A program made the position numbers and the translations under genes. Of a DNA stretch of 26,407 bases, positions 14,617 to 22,887 are shown piece after piece. This DNA is from JBDRNO01 sp043811005 (GTDB lineage: Bacteria > Bacteroidota > Bacteroidia > NORP154): the NCBI GenBank assembly GCA_043811005.1, contig JBDRNO010000075.1:1-26407 (forward strand). The letters run 5' to 3'. A model generated the notes under the pieces. It searched no databases and was not told the DNA's origin. It saw only the letters and a program-made list of their open reading frames with translations. Position 1 is the first letter of the stretch; each line of letters opens with the position of its first letter.

Positions 14617-15777
14617 ATGCCCGACAAAAAAGACAAACATGTATTAACAGATGGCTCCATGATAATAATAGAAGCCCTTGTAAGTTCAGGAGCCGAGGTT
14701 TTTATAGGATATCCCATAACTCCTGCAAATTTACTGTATGCTTATGCCAGTCAACGATTTCCCATATTCCTGCCGGCATCTGATGAGATAACCGCACTTC
14801 AGTGGGTATCGGGCTTTTCTGCAACAGGCAAATTTGCTGTTACAGCCACTTCTTTCCCTGGGTTTGCCCTTATGATTGAGACGATCAATATGGCGGTTAT
14901 GATGGAATTACCGATGGTAATTGTTATTGCTCAGCGACTGGGACCAAGTACCGGATCGGCAACTGCCAATGCACAAGGAGACCTTTTTCTTTTACGCGGT
15001 TGCGTATCCGGAGGTTATCAAGTTCCGGTTTTCTGCCCATCTGATTTTATAGATTGTTGGGACCTGTCTTATAAAGCGCTCTCTACAGCCGTAGAATTAC
15101 GCACCCCGGTAATCCTTCTTACCTCTAAGGAAACAGTAATGACCAACCAGAGTGTAAATCTCTCACAGTTTCGCTCAATTACACCAGTAAAGAAAATTTT
15201 TTATAGTAAAAAATCAACTTATATACCTTACCATGCTGATAATGAGCATTCGGGAGTTCCTCCATTTTTACCATTGGGCAACAATAACCACCAGGTTCGA
15301 ATTAATGCTTCAACTCATGATTCTTATGGTTTTATCAAAAAAGCAACCCCGGAAGCAATGGCAAATACAAAACGGCTTAGGGAAAAGATAGAATCACATT
15401 TTAGCAAGCAAGAGATCACGGCAAGCGGTTCAGAGGATACAATTTATCATTTGGATAATGAGGAGGGTTCCGGCACAATTGTTGTAACTTATGGGATCAC
15501 TTCAAATGCCGCCCGTGAAGCAGTAAAAATACTCAGGGCTGATGGCTGCAAAGTATCCCTTTTCATCATTAAGGCATTACTGCCTGTTTCTCCATTAATT
15601 ATGGAAATTATTAACAGGTACAGAAACATAATTTTTGTTGAAGAGAATTTACCCGGTATGTTACAGGAAATTTTATTCGGACAAACGAAAAATAAATTTC
15701 ATAGAAGTGTAAACAAAATCGGTGAGATGATCAGCCCTACTGAAATAATAAATGGAGTTCGTCAAAATAATGGGTAG
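14617..15777 (+). CDS. 2-oxoacid:ferredoxin oxidoreductase, alpha subunit
   Basis: A 386-aa subunit carrying the pyrimidine-binding TPP half and the transketolase-C-like domain. Diagnostic segments are FIGYPITPANLL (about 29–40), SDEITALQWVSGFSATGK (about 55–72), TATSFPGFALMIETINMAVMMELP (76–99), the GPSTG loop at 109–113, and ANAQGDLFLLRG. A C-terminal Rossmann-like part (TIVVTYGITSNAAREAVKIL) follows. This is the 2-oxoglutarate/branched-chain branch rather than the single-chain pyruvate enzyme. It lacks the N-terminal gamma domain that KorA-type alpha subunits often carry; that domain is found on the partner. The beta–gamma gene follows after 176 bp. The enzyme would oxidatively decarboxylate a 2-oxoacid to an acyl-CoA and reduce ferredoxin. 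The substrate is not certain. Confidence 0.9.
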   Translation: MPDKKDKHVLTDGSMIIIEALVSSGAEVFIGYPITPANLLYAYASQRFPIFLPASDEITALQWVSGFSATGKFAVTATSFPGFALMIETINMAVMMELPMVIVIAQRLGPSTGSATANAQGDLFLLRGCVSGGYQVPVFCPSDFIDCWDLSYKALSTAVELRTPVILLTSKETVMTNQSVNLSQFRSITPVKKIFYSKKSTYIPYHADNEHSGVPPFLPLGNNNHQVRINASTHDSYGFIKKATPEAMANTKRLREKIESHFSKQEITASGSEDTIYHLDNEEGSGTIVVTYGITSNAAREAVKILRADGCKVSLFIIKALLPVSPLIMEIINRYRNIIFVEENLPGMLQEILFGQTKNKFHRSVNKIGEMISPTEIINGVRQNNG

Positions 15778-15882
15778 TTGAGTCCGCAAGTTGGAGGAAG
15801 GAAAAGCTTGGAGAGGATGTGCGAATTATGATGTAAGATGTACGATTTACGATGTCCGATTTAATTAAAGTGAGTTTGATAT

Positions 15883-15910
15883 GAAAGAACATAGTTTCTC
15901 AAATTAATTA
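15883..15910 (+). repeat. 28-bp dispersed repeat, copy 2
   Basis: GAAAGAACATAGTTTC plus the ending AAATTAATTA; matches 4571–4598 at 24 of 28 positions. It lies in the gap between the two OFOR genes, just after short GATGTAAGATGTACGATT-type direct repeats (about 15831–15861). Confidence 0.45.
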
Positions 15911-15953
15911 ATGTTTTTTGAAATTCCCATACAATTAATTATAAATTTTTGCA

Positions 15954-17270
15954 ATGACTCATAATAAAATACCAAGCACCTTTAGAACAGAGAAAGAGGT
16001 CCCTTATTGCCCTGGCTGCGGACATAATATAATTACAAACAATATTACCAAGGCGTTGGAAAAAATTGGACTAAGTCCCCTTGATGTAATTATAACAAGC
16101 GATATTGGTTGTTGCGGAATAATAGATCCACTTTTTACCTGTCATACGATTCATGGATTACATGGAAGATCTACAGCTTTGGCAATGGGTGTTTCATTGG
16201 GCTTAAGCTCACAGTACCTGTCCGAAAACGAAAGCCATAGTGATAAAAAGGTTATTGCGATTCAGGGGGATGGTGGCGCTACGATCGGTCTGCAGCATCT
16301 TTTAGAGGCAGCAAGGCAAAACGTTGATATGACTCTTTTTGTCTGTAACAATATGGTATATGGAATGACCGGCGGACAGATAAGCGGACTTTCAACCTCA
16401 GAATTCAAATCAATTAAAATGCCAGATGAGAGCGGTGTTCCTCCTTATAATATTTGCGAACTTGCTCATAGTGCAGGGGCTTCATATAGCTCTCGTATAA
16501 TTGCTAAGGGTGATTTTTCCGATCAATTGGTAGAAGCCATTGAAACCAAAGGTTTTTCAATTGTAGAGATTGATGGCTTGTGCCCGGCTTATGGAGTGAA
16601 AAAGATAAACGAATTGTACAAGACACCGTTTAAAGAGGAAACATTAAACAATGACAGGGAACAGCATAAAATTCATATCAGAAAATCTCATTCGCTGTTT
16701 GATTCCATTACGTCCGTTGTGCCGGGCTTAAGGGAGGGAACCGGCTTACCCGATATCTCAACTGGCATGCAAACACGGAGGGAAATAATAATAGCCGGCT
16801 CTGCAGGCGAAGGTGTTCAATCAGCAGCCGACCTGCTTTCTTTTGCAGGAATGGCTTGCGGATTTAATACTACCAAAAAGGGCGAATATCCAATTACTGT
16901 TGGAACAGGTTTCTCTGTAGCAGAAGTAATAATCTCCAGCGATAAAATATATTATACAGGTATTGAATATCCTGACGTATTTATTATTACATCAGTTGAA
17001 GGTTTAGAAAAAGTTAAGAGCCGGATTAACAAAAATTCCCTTATCATAGCTGATAAGAGCCTGGACATCCCTGATGGAATAGAGGCAATTACTGATGACT
17101 TTCGTAAAATGTCCGGCAGGAAAGGGGCTATTCTTACTGCAATAGCGTTTTGGCTTCAATATAGTAAACTATTCCCCGTGGAAGCATTAATAGATGCAGC
17201 CAAAACACATAAACATGCTGATAAACTGGTCTCTGCTATAGAAAACATTAATATCCATACATCGGGATAG
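15954..17270 (+). CDS. 2-oxoacid:ferredoxin oxidoreductase, fused beta–gamma subunit
   Basis: A 438-aa protein with two domains. The beta part (about 1–235) binds the TPP diphosphate and one [4Fe-4S] cluster: YCPGCGH with Cys19 and Cys22, GCCG with Cys53/54, GDGGA at 105–109 with Asn132/133, and Cys210 in DGLCPAYG. All four cluster cysteines expected for this family are present. The gamma part (about 275–438) starts RREIIIAGSAGEGVQSAADL and ends in a normal KorC-like domain. A linker of about 40 residues joins them. Gamma is more often separate or fused to alpha, so this order is uncommon. No delta (2[4Fe-4S] ferredoxin) subunit is nearby. With the alpha gene it forms a complete enzyme. The start MTHNKIPSTFRTEKE is normal for beta subunits. 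Confidence 0.9.
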   Translation: MTHNKIPSTFRTEKEVPYCPGCGHNIITNNITKALEKIGLSPLDVIITSDIGCCGIIDPLFTCHTIHGLHGRSTALAMGVSLGLSSQYLSENESHSDKKVIAIQGDGGATIGLQHLLEAARQNVDMTLFVCNNMVYGMTGGQISGLSTSEFKSIKMPDESGVPPYNICELAHSAGASYSSRIIAKGDFSDQLVEAIETKGFSIVEIDGLCPAYGVKKINELYKTPFKEETLNNDREQHKIHIRKSHSLFDSITSVVPGLREGTGLPDISTGMQTRREIIIAGSAGEGVQSAADLLSFAGMACGFNTTKKGEYPITVGTGFSVAEVIISSDKIYYTGIEYPDVFIITSVEGLEKVKSRINKNSLIIADKSLDIPDGIEAITDDFRKMSGRKGAILTAIAFWLQYSKLFPVEALIDAAKTHKHADKLVSAIENINIHTSG

Positions 17271-17381
17271 AGATTATTTTGAGTATGTATTAAAAAAAGG
17301 TTAGAAACACGATGCCAATATACTAATGATACTAATGACACTAATTAGTTATTCGCATCAATATAATATAACTGTTTCATT

Positions 17382-18152
17382 ATGCAGATTGAGGATCTCA
17401 CTATAACATCATCTTCTTCCATCCCAAAACCTAATAATACTTTATTCGACACTCATTTGTTAACGCCTGTTGAGTTTAAACATGAACAAAAATTTCCTGC
17501 AACAGAGGATTGGATTTTGGGTGTGTTAATAGGTGTGTTCATAATTCTTGCCTGGGTACGAGTAAACCACGGCAAAAGGTTCAGGCAAATCGTAAATGCT
17601 TTCATTTACAACAGATATATCAATTACATAATCAAAGAAAATGATTCACTGATGCAAAGAGCATCAATTGCACTAAACATAGTATTTCTATTAGTAATTT
17701 CATTATTTATTTGCCAAATAAGTTCATTTTATAATTGGAGCTTTTCTCAAAGTGAGCCATTGATATATATTCACCCTTTTTTTCAAATTTTGTTTGTAAT
17801 TCTTGTCATTTATCTTGTAAAAATGATTCTGCTCAGAATAATTGGATTAGTATTAAAAGCCCAGGAAAAATTTTTAGAGTACAGTTTAAATGTTTTCCTG
17901 TTAAACAAAATATTAGCCATTGCATTACTACCAATTGTTATTTGTCTTGCATTTATGCCTCAAATTGATCGGGTTCTGATCAAAACAGGACTGGTTTTAT
18001 GTATTTGTATATATGCTTACCGATTAATTCGGGGATTAATTATTGGAAGTTCTGATATAAAATTTTCCAAATTCTATTTATTTTTATATCTTTGCACCCT
18101 CGAAATTTTACCACTAATTGTTTTTATTAAGATTTTTAAAGATAGATTTTAA
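17382..18152 (+). CDS. DUF4271 integral membrane protein
   Basis: A 256-aa protein recognised by its place directly before hemD in Bacteroidota and by its hydropathy. An extracytoplasmic N-terminus of about 45 residues leads to about six membrane helices: DWILGVLIGVFIILAWVRV (about 43–61), ASIALNIVFLLVISLFICQI (about 93–112), FFQILFVILVIYLVKMIL, LLNKILAIALLPIVICLAF, ILIKTGLVLCICIYAYRLI, and a final LCTLEILPLIVFIKIF. There are no catalytic motifs. Function is unknown; conserved linkage with hemD is the main clue. The next gene starts 66 nt downstream, so both are probably on one transcript. Confidence 0.82.
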   Translation: MQIEDLTITSSSSIPKPNNTLFDTHLLTPVEFKHEQKFPATEDWILGVLIGVFIILAWVRVNHGKRFRQIVNAFIYNRYINYIIKENDSLMQRASIALNIVFLLVISLFICQISSFYNWSFSQSEPLIYIHPFFQILFVILVIYLVKMILLRIIGLVLKAQEKFLEYSLNVFLLNKILAIALLPIVICLAFMPQIDRVLIKTGLVLCICIYAYRLIRGLIIGSSDIKFSKFYLFLYLCTLEILPLIVFIKIFKDRF

Positions 18153-18218
18153 TAGAAAACATCATAGATTCCTAACATGTGGTAATTGTAATTCTCCCAC
18201 AAAAAATTTTAAATAAAA

Positions 18219-18968
18219 TTGGAAATTAAGACGATATTAGTTTCTCAACCAAAACCAGAGTCGGAAAAATCACCTTATTCTGATCTTGCAAAAAAGCAAG
18301 GTGTAGACATTGATTTCCGCCCTTTTATACATATTGAAGGCATTGGATCACAGGAATTCAGAAAGAACAGGATAGATATTAATCAATTTAATGCGATAAT
18401 CTTAACCAGCAGAAACGCTGCTGATCATTTTTTCCGGATATGCCAGGAGATGAGGGTTCCTATCCGGGATTCAGTTAAATATTTTTGCGTCTCGGAAGCC
18501 ATTGCATATTATCTTCAGAAATATGTTATATACAGAAAAAGAAAGATCTTTTACGGAAACCAAACCTTCGATGAATTAATTAAGATCATCAAGAAGCACA
18601 AAGATGAACAATTTTTATTGCCATGTTCTGATATTCTCAAAGATGAAATACCCGGTATTTTAGAAAAAAACAATATCAATTTTTGTAAGGCGGTTATTTA
18701 TAGAACTGTTTGCAGTGATCTATCCGATCTGGCGAATGTTAACTATGATATGCTGGTATTTTTCAGCCCTTCAGGTATTAGATCATTATTTAAGAATTTT
18801 CCAGACTTTAAACAGAATAACACTAAAATTGCTGCCTTTGGCCCCACAACAGCAAAAGCAGTTAGGAAATCAGGACTTACCTTAAATGTTCAGGCACCTA
18901 TGCCCAATGCCCCCTCTATGACAATGGCAATAGAACAGTACCTCAAGAAAGTGAATAAGAAGAAATAG
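18219..18968 (+). CDS. hemD: Uroporphyrinogen-III synthase
   Basis: A 249-aa cytoplasmic enzyme that closes and inverts ring D of hydroxymethylbilane to give uroporphyrinogen III for haem and sirohaem synthesis. Overall identity in this family is low, but the family landmarks are visible: IKTILVSQPKPES at the start, FNAIILTSRNAADHFF (about 56–71), FFSPSGIRSLFKNFP (about 180–194) and IAAFGPTTAKAVRKSGL (about 204–220). The start is TTG: no ATG lies nearby, and TTG begins exactly where homologues usually start. The weak start may lower expression. It follows DUF4271, its usual neighbour, and is separated from rnpA by repeat copy B. Confidence 0.88.
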   Translation: MEIKTILVSQPKPESEKSPYSDLAKKQGVDIDFRPFIHIEGIGSQEFRKNRIDINQFNAIILTSRNAADHFFRICQEMRVPIRDSVKYFCVSEAIAYYLQKYVIYRKRKIFYGNQTFDELIKIIKKHKDEQFLLPCSDILKDEIPGILEKNNINFCKAVIYRTVCSDLSDLANVNYDMLVFFSPSGIRSLFKNFPDFKQNNTKIAAFGPTTAKAVRKSGLTLNVQAPMPNAPSMTMAIEQYLKKVNKKK

Positions 18969-19020
18969 ATGACAACAGCCCAAAACACATTATAAATTTC
19001 TTTTTTATTTCACAGATAAA

Positions 19021-19169
19021 ATCAGTGAAACCCGCATGATTTTAAAAATCACATAAGGAAAATAAAAATAATTATATATTCATTATACAGTTTATTATAA
19101 TTTTATGCGTGTTCACGAATACCTTTGAAAAAAAATTATTTCATGAGTAAATCTGTGTAATCTGTGGTT
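19021..19169 (-). repeat. ~150-bp dispersed repeat, copy B (inverted relative to copy A)
   Basis: Reading the minus strand, the element starts AACCACAGATTACACAGATT (right end, 19169) and ends ATGCGGGTTTCACTGAT (left end, 19021). The inner inverted repeats are GTGAAACCCGCAT (19025–19037) and ATGCGTGTTCAC (19105–19116). The ends match copy A at 11057–11209 closely while the middle has diverged. It stops 40 nt before the rnpA start. Confidence 0.65.
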
Positions 19170-19208
19170 ACATTTACACCTTACACCCGAACTGTAACAA
19201 TTATCCAA

Positions 19209-19592
19209 ATGGACGAATCTTTTACAAAAGAAGAGAGATTATGCAGTAAGAAAATAATTCAAAACCTGTTTGAAAAAGGTTCTTCCTTTGTAATTTATCC
19301 ATTCCGTATATTTTGGTTTGAAACAGAACTGGAAACCAGGTATTCCGTGCAAATTTTAATAAACGTTTCAAAAAAAAGTTTTCCCAATGCAGTTGATAGA
19401 AATAAAATAAAGCGTCAAATAAGGGAAGTTTACAGAAAAAATAAGAATATTTTGTATGAACACCTGGATAATAAAGGTAAGCAATATGCGTTGTCATTTA
19501 TATATACAGCAAAAGATAAGGCAGGATTCAAAGAGATGGAAACTAAAATAATTTTATCTTTACAACGTTTAATAAAAGAAATAGAGGTTTAA
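19209..19592 (+). CDS. rnpA: Ribonuclease P protein component
   Basis: The protein cofactor that helps the RNase P RNA cleave 5' leaders from tRNA precursors. The start chosen is ATG 19209 (MDESFTKEERLCSKK), giving 127 aa, the usual size. An upstream in-frame GTG at 19164 would add residues encoded by the end of the dispersed repeat, so it is unlikely. The family RNR motif is present as NAVDRNKIKRQIREVYR (about 70–86), preceded by the conserved RYSVQILINVSKKSFP strand and the FRIFWF strand. yidD follows, separated by a repeat block, as in many bacteria where rnpA and yidD are neighbours. Confidence 0.92.
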   Translation: MDESFTKEERLCSKKIIQNLFEKGSSFVIYPFRIFWFETELETRYSVQILINVSKKSFPNAVDRNKIKRQIREVYRKNKNILYEHLDNKGKQYALSFIYTAKDKAGFKEMETKIILSLQRLIKEIEV

Positions 19593-19647
19593 GTTGTTAT
19601 TTTTTCCCTAATACTTCACTTTGAAAACAAATCCTTCGGGAAAAATT

Positions 19648-19768
19648 TCAGTTTCTCGGTTTTCAGTTGTCGGTTTCCAGTTTATCAGTTTATCAGTAAA
19701 AAACCGACTGACCGAATAACTGACAACCGATAACTGACAACTGATAACTGACAACTGATAAACCGAAA
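19648..19768. repeat. Inverted block of CTGATAACTGACAA-type units
   Basis: The left arm (19648–19697) is rich in TTTATCAG and GTCGGTTT units. The right arm (19707–19768) is the opposite orientation, with the 14-bp unit TGATAACTGACAAC repeated about 2.5 times. Together they could form a long imperfect hairpin between rnpA and yidD. No ORF is inside. Confidence 0.65.
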
Positions 19769-19809
19769 TGATCAATGATAAATTATCTACAACATTTAGA
19801 TGATCGAAA

Positions 19810-20028
19810 ATGGCAATAATTACCAAAATATTAATTTTAATAATAAAAATATATCAGCGGGCAATTTCTCCGTTATTTATCCCTGCGTGCAGATATATCC
19901 CTACATGCTCACAATATGGTATCGAGGCAATACTAAAACACGGACCCTTTAAAGGTGGATATTTAACGATGAAGCGGTTTTTGTCATGTCACCCTTGGGG
20001 AAAGCATGGGTATGATCCGGTACCTTGA
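19810..20028 (+). CDS. yidD: YidD membrane protein insertion efficiency factor
   Basis: A 72-aa peripheral inner-membrane protein that assists YidC/Sec-dependent membrane protein insertion. It has an amphipathic N-terminus (ITKILILIIKIYQRAISPL), the signature PACRYIPTCSQYGIEAI with Cys27 and Cys33, and the C-terminal FLSCHPWGKHGYDPVP with Cys60. The length is standard and the match is unambiguous. Its usual partners are rnpA and yidC; rnpA is upstream, while yidC is not in the window. Confidence 0.95.
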   Translation: MAIITKILILIIKIYQRAISPLFIPACRYIPTCSQYGIEAILKHGPFKGGYLTMKRFLSCHPWGKHGYDPVP

Positions 20029-20108
20029 GATATTTAAGAATAGAACTAACTGAATTGATTTAAAAAGTGAAATGGCATTAAATTTGAGTGAAGAGAAAAT
20101 AAGATAAT

Positions 20109-20204
20109 GGTGCTGGGTACTGGGTGCTGGGTGGTATGTAGTAATTACGGAGTTTGAAAAAAAATCTAACAACCCAGTCCCCAGAACCCAGAGCCCAGAA
20201 CCTG
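20109..20204. repeat. GC-rich inverted repeat of CTGGGT units
   Basis: The left arm (20109–20134) is made of GGTGCTGGGTACTGGGTGC-like units. The right arm (about 20170–20204) is made of CCCAGNACCCAGAGCCC-like units in reverse orientation. A 35-bp AT-rich spacer separates them. It stands out from the AT-rich surroundings and lies between yidD and the S41 protease. Confidence 0.6.
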
Positions 20205-20281
20205 TTAATTAAAAAGACAAAGTCAGATTTCAATATAAGTTCATTTAAAATATTGTAATTCCTATACTATAAAATAATCCT

Positions 20282-21976
20282 ATGAAAAAGTTAAAAAAAA
20301 TCCCTAAACGGCTTAAGGTTTTTTCGATAGCAATTGCATTGGCAGTTATATCCTTTGCATCAATCGGTTTTGTTGACAACTACTTTGAGATTACTAAAAA
20401 TCTCGACATTTTTTACACACTCTTCGAAGAGTTGAATATATATTATGTGGATGACACTGATCCGGGTGAATTGATCAAAAAGGGAATTGACGAAATGCTT
20501 GAATCATTAGACCCTTATACCGTTTATATCCCGGAATCCGAGATGGAAGACCACAGGTTTATGATAACGGGTCAGTATGGCGGCATTGGGGCATTAATAA
20601 GAAAGAAAGAAGATAATGTTATCATAGCTGAACCTTATGAAGGTTTTCCTGCTCAAAAGGCGGATTTAATGGCAGGCGATATTTTGCTTGAAGTTAATGG
20701 AAAGCGGTTAAATGGTAAAAACACTAGTGAGGTCAGTGAAATATTGAAAGGACAACCCGGTACAACAGTGAAAATGTTAATTGAAAGAGAAGGTGAAAAA
20801 GACCCAATTGAGAAAATACTCGTTAGAGAGGATATTAAGATCGAAAGTGTCCCATATTACGGGATGCTTACTGAGAATATCGGTTATATAAAGCTGAGGA
20901 ACTATACCAATAAAGCAAGTTCAGAGGTTAAAAAATCTTTACAGTCCCTTAAGGAAGAAAACGATATAAGATCATTAGTATTAGATGTAAGGGACAATCC
21001 GGGTGGTTTACTTAGGGAGGCAGTTAATATTGTAAATCTTTTTGTAGAAAAAGGTCAGGAGATTGTATCAACCAAAGGAAAATTAAAAGAGTGGGATAAA
21101 ACACACAAGGGTATAAATATTCCTGTTGACATTGAAATACCTTTAGTTGTCCTTGTAAACCGAAGCTCGGCATCTGCATCTGAGATCGTAGCCGGTTCGA
21201 TCCAGGACCTGGACAGGGGGGTTATTATCGGACAGAAAACATTCGGAAAGGGCCTGGTACAGCAAACACGGCAGCTTAGTTATAATGCACAGTTAAAAGT
21301 CACAACAGCAAAGTATTATATTCCCAGTGGCAGATGTATTCAAGCGTTGGATTACACCCATAGAGACGAAGACGGTAGTGTGGGGGAAATACCCGATTCA
21401 TTAATTTCTGAATTTAAAACAAAAAACGGACGTTTAGTCTATGACGGAGGTGGCATCATCCCTGATATTCAACTTGAAGATAAAAAGCAAAGTAATATCA
21501 CAAAGAGTTTGAGTTCTAAATATTTAATCTTTGATTATGCTACAAAATACAGATCAGAGCATCCAACAATTCCACCTCCAAAAGAATTTGAAGTTTCAGA
21601 TGCTGATTATAACGAATTTGTGGCTTTTTTAGCTGATAAGGATTATGATTATACAACAAAAAGTGAACGGAAAATAAAAGAGTTGAAAGAAGCAGCTATA
21701 AAAGAAAAATATTTCGAGGATGCTGAACAGGAATACGAATCATTAAAAAAGAAGATCAACCACAGCAAAGAAGATGACCTGAAAAAATTTAAAGATGAGA
21801 TCATGAGGTCGCTGGAATCAGAAATAGTTACAAGATATTTTTTCCAGAAAGGAAGAATAGAAGTGTTGCTGAAGAAAGACCCTGAAATAAAAAAAGCAGT
21901 TGAGGTATTGAATGATAGTGCTCTGTATGCTTCTATCCTGGATGGTTCTGCAAAATTAATTGAGGAACAGGAGTAG
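20282..21976 (+). CDS. S41-family C-terminal processing protease with PDZ domain
   Basis: A 564-aa envelope protease of the CtpA/Prc type, which cleaves proteins near their C-termini. An N-terminal membrane anchor or signal segment (VFSIAIALAVISFASIGFV, about 14–32) comes first. A PDZ domain follows (about 90–175, GGIGALIRKKEDNVIIAEP and AGDILLEVNGKRL). The S41 core (about 190–365) carries the Ser–Lys dyad: Ser298 in SSASASEI and Lys323 in FGKGLVQ, with Gln327 at the expected +4 position. LDVRDNPGGLLREAV precedes it. The C-terminal ~180 residues are charged and helical (KKKINHSKEDDLKKF), typical of the Bacteroidota form. The methyltransferase follows 46 nt downstream. This is an expected member of the hemD–rnpA neighbourhood. 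Confidence 0.93.
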   Translation: MKKLKKIPKRLKVFSIAIALAVISFASIGFVDNYFEITKNLDIFYTLFEELNIYYVDDTDPGELIKKGIDEMLESLDPYTVYIPESEMEDHRFMITGQYGGIGALIRKKEDNVIIAEPYEGFPAQKADLMAGDILLEVNGKRLNGKNTSEVSEILKGQPGTTVKMLIEREGEKDPIEKILVREDIKIESVPYYGMLTENIGYIKLRNYTNKASSEVKKSLQSLKEENDIRSLVLDVRDNPGGLLREAVNIVNLFVEKGQEIVSTKGKLKEWDKTHKGINIPVDIEIPLVVLVNRSSASASEIVAGSIQDLDRGVIIGQKTFGKGLVQQTRQLSYNAQLKVTTAKYYIPSGRCIQALDYTHRDEDGSVGEIPDSLISEFKTKNGRLVYDGGGIIPDIQLEDKKQSNITKSLSSKYLIFDYATKYRSEHPTIPPPKEFEVSDADYNEFVAFLADKDYDYTTKSERKIKELKEAAIKEKYFEDAEQEYESLKKKINHSKEDDLKKFKDEIMRSLESEIVTRYFFQKGRIEVLLKKDPEIKKAVEVLNDSALYASILDGSAKLIEEQE

Positions 21977-22022
21977 AGTGAAAATTATCAAATGACTATC
22001 CACCCGGCATATAACGCAAATA

Positions 22023-22793
22023 ATGAAATTTTTCGGCCCCAAGGATATCAAATTCTTTGTAAAAAAATATCTAAATGATAATAAGGAATTATTCAAAAAT
22101 AAGATTATCATAGATATTCCCACAGGAACGGGTACTTCATCCGAAATTCTCACCGGTTTGGGTGCGCTGGTTGAGCCCTATGATTTGTTTCCCGAATTTT
22201 TTAAGGTCGATGGATTAAAATGTAATAAGGCAGATGCCTTGAAGAAGCTACCCATTGATAACAATCATGCTAACTTTGTTCTTTGCCAGGAAGGAATGGA
22301 ACACTTTGAAAATCAACTTTTTGTTTTGAAAGAATTTAATAGAATCCTAAAAAAAAATGGAATTTTAATATTAACCACTCCCAATTACTCCAAATTAAAA
22401 TCACGAATTAGTTACTTACTCGCAGAAAGTGAATCGTTTTTTAAAATAATGCCGCCCAATGAGCTTGATTCAATATGGGTGAATAACAGCAATGGTTCAA
22501 AAGATATATATTTTGGACATATTTTTTTAATTGGCATTCAAAAATTGAGAATGTTAGCCAAACTGGCTGGTTTCAGAATTAAGAAAATCAACCCTGTGAG
22601 AATAAACAGAACCTCCCTTTATCTATTGCCTTTTATTTATCCATTCATATTCATAGTAAATCATCTATCATACTTCAGAGCTCTAAAAAAAAAAGAAAGA
22701 AATCCCTGTCAAAGAAAAGAGAAGAGTGTACCAAGAGTTGATAAAATTAAATCTCGACTTAAAAATTTTGATCAATTCACACCTGTTTATTGA
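22023..22793 (+). CDS. SAM-dependent methyltransferase, C-terminus displaced by a frameshift
   Basis: A class I (Rossmann-fold) methyltransferase. The SAM-binding motif I is IIIDIPTGTGTSSEI (about 29–43). The motif around NFVLCQEGMEHFENQ (about 88–102) gives the ExMEH-type acceptor, followed by ILKKNGILILTTPNYSKLKSR. The open frame ends at 256 aa, but the last ~35 residues are not native. After the A10 run at 22685–22694 the +1 frame is clearly coding to a TAA at 22876–22878. With nine A's the reading frame would be 284 aa. The frameshift could be an assembly or sequencing slip, a real mutation, or slippage. The catalytic domain is unaffected. Neighbours (S41 protease, O-antigen ligase) suggest a role in envelope glycan or lipid modification; the substrate is unknown. 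Confidence 0.82.
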   Translation: MKFFGPKDIKFFVKKYLNDNKELFKNKIIIDIPTGTGTSSEILTGLGALVEPYDLFPEFFKVDGLKCNKADALKKLPIDNNHANFVLCQEGMEHFENQLFVLKEFNRILKKNGILILTTPNYSKLKSRISYLLAESESFFKIMPPNELDSIWVNNSNGSKDIYFGHIFLIGIQKLRMLAKLAGFRIKKINPVRINRTSLYLLPFIYPFIFIVNHLSYFRALKKKERNPCQRKEKSVPRVDKIKSRLKNFDQFTPVY

Positions 22794-22878
22794 ATTTGAA
22801 AAAGAATGTGAACTTGATGAGGTCTCGAACAATCTGTACAGCAAATATGAGAATTTTGATGTTGCTACGTTTAAATAA
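22695..22878 (+). other. Displaced C-terminal end of the methyltransferase
   Basis: In the +1 frame after the A10 run the sequence reads KEIPVKEKRRVYQELI, then FIEFEKECELDEVSNNLY, and stops at 22878. This reads like real protein, whereas the current frame gives a weak tail. The stop falls 9 nt before the next gene's ATG, the spacing of a tight operon. Confidence 0.75.
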
Positions 22879-22887
22879 TAGTTTTTC

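Noticed and set aside
19164..19208. Upstream GTG start for rnpA
   Set aside because: The added residues come from the end of the dispersed repeat, and the ATG at 19209 gives the usual RnpA N-terminus.
19648..19768. CRISPR-like array
   Set aside because: Units are short (about 14 bp), directly tandem and in two orientations, without unique spacers or cas genes.
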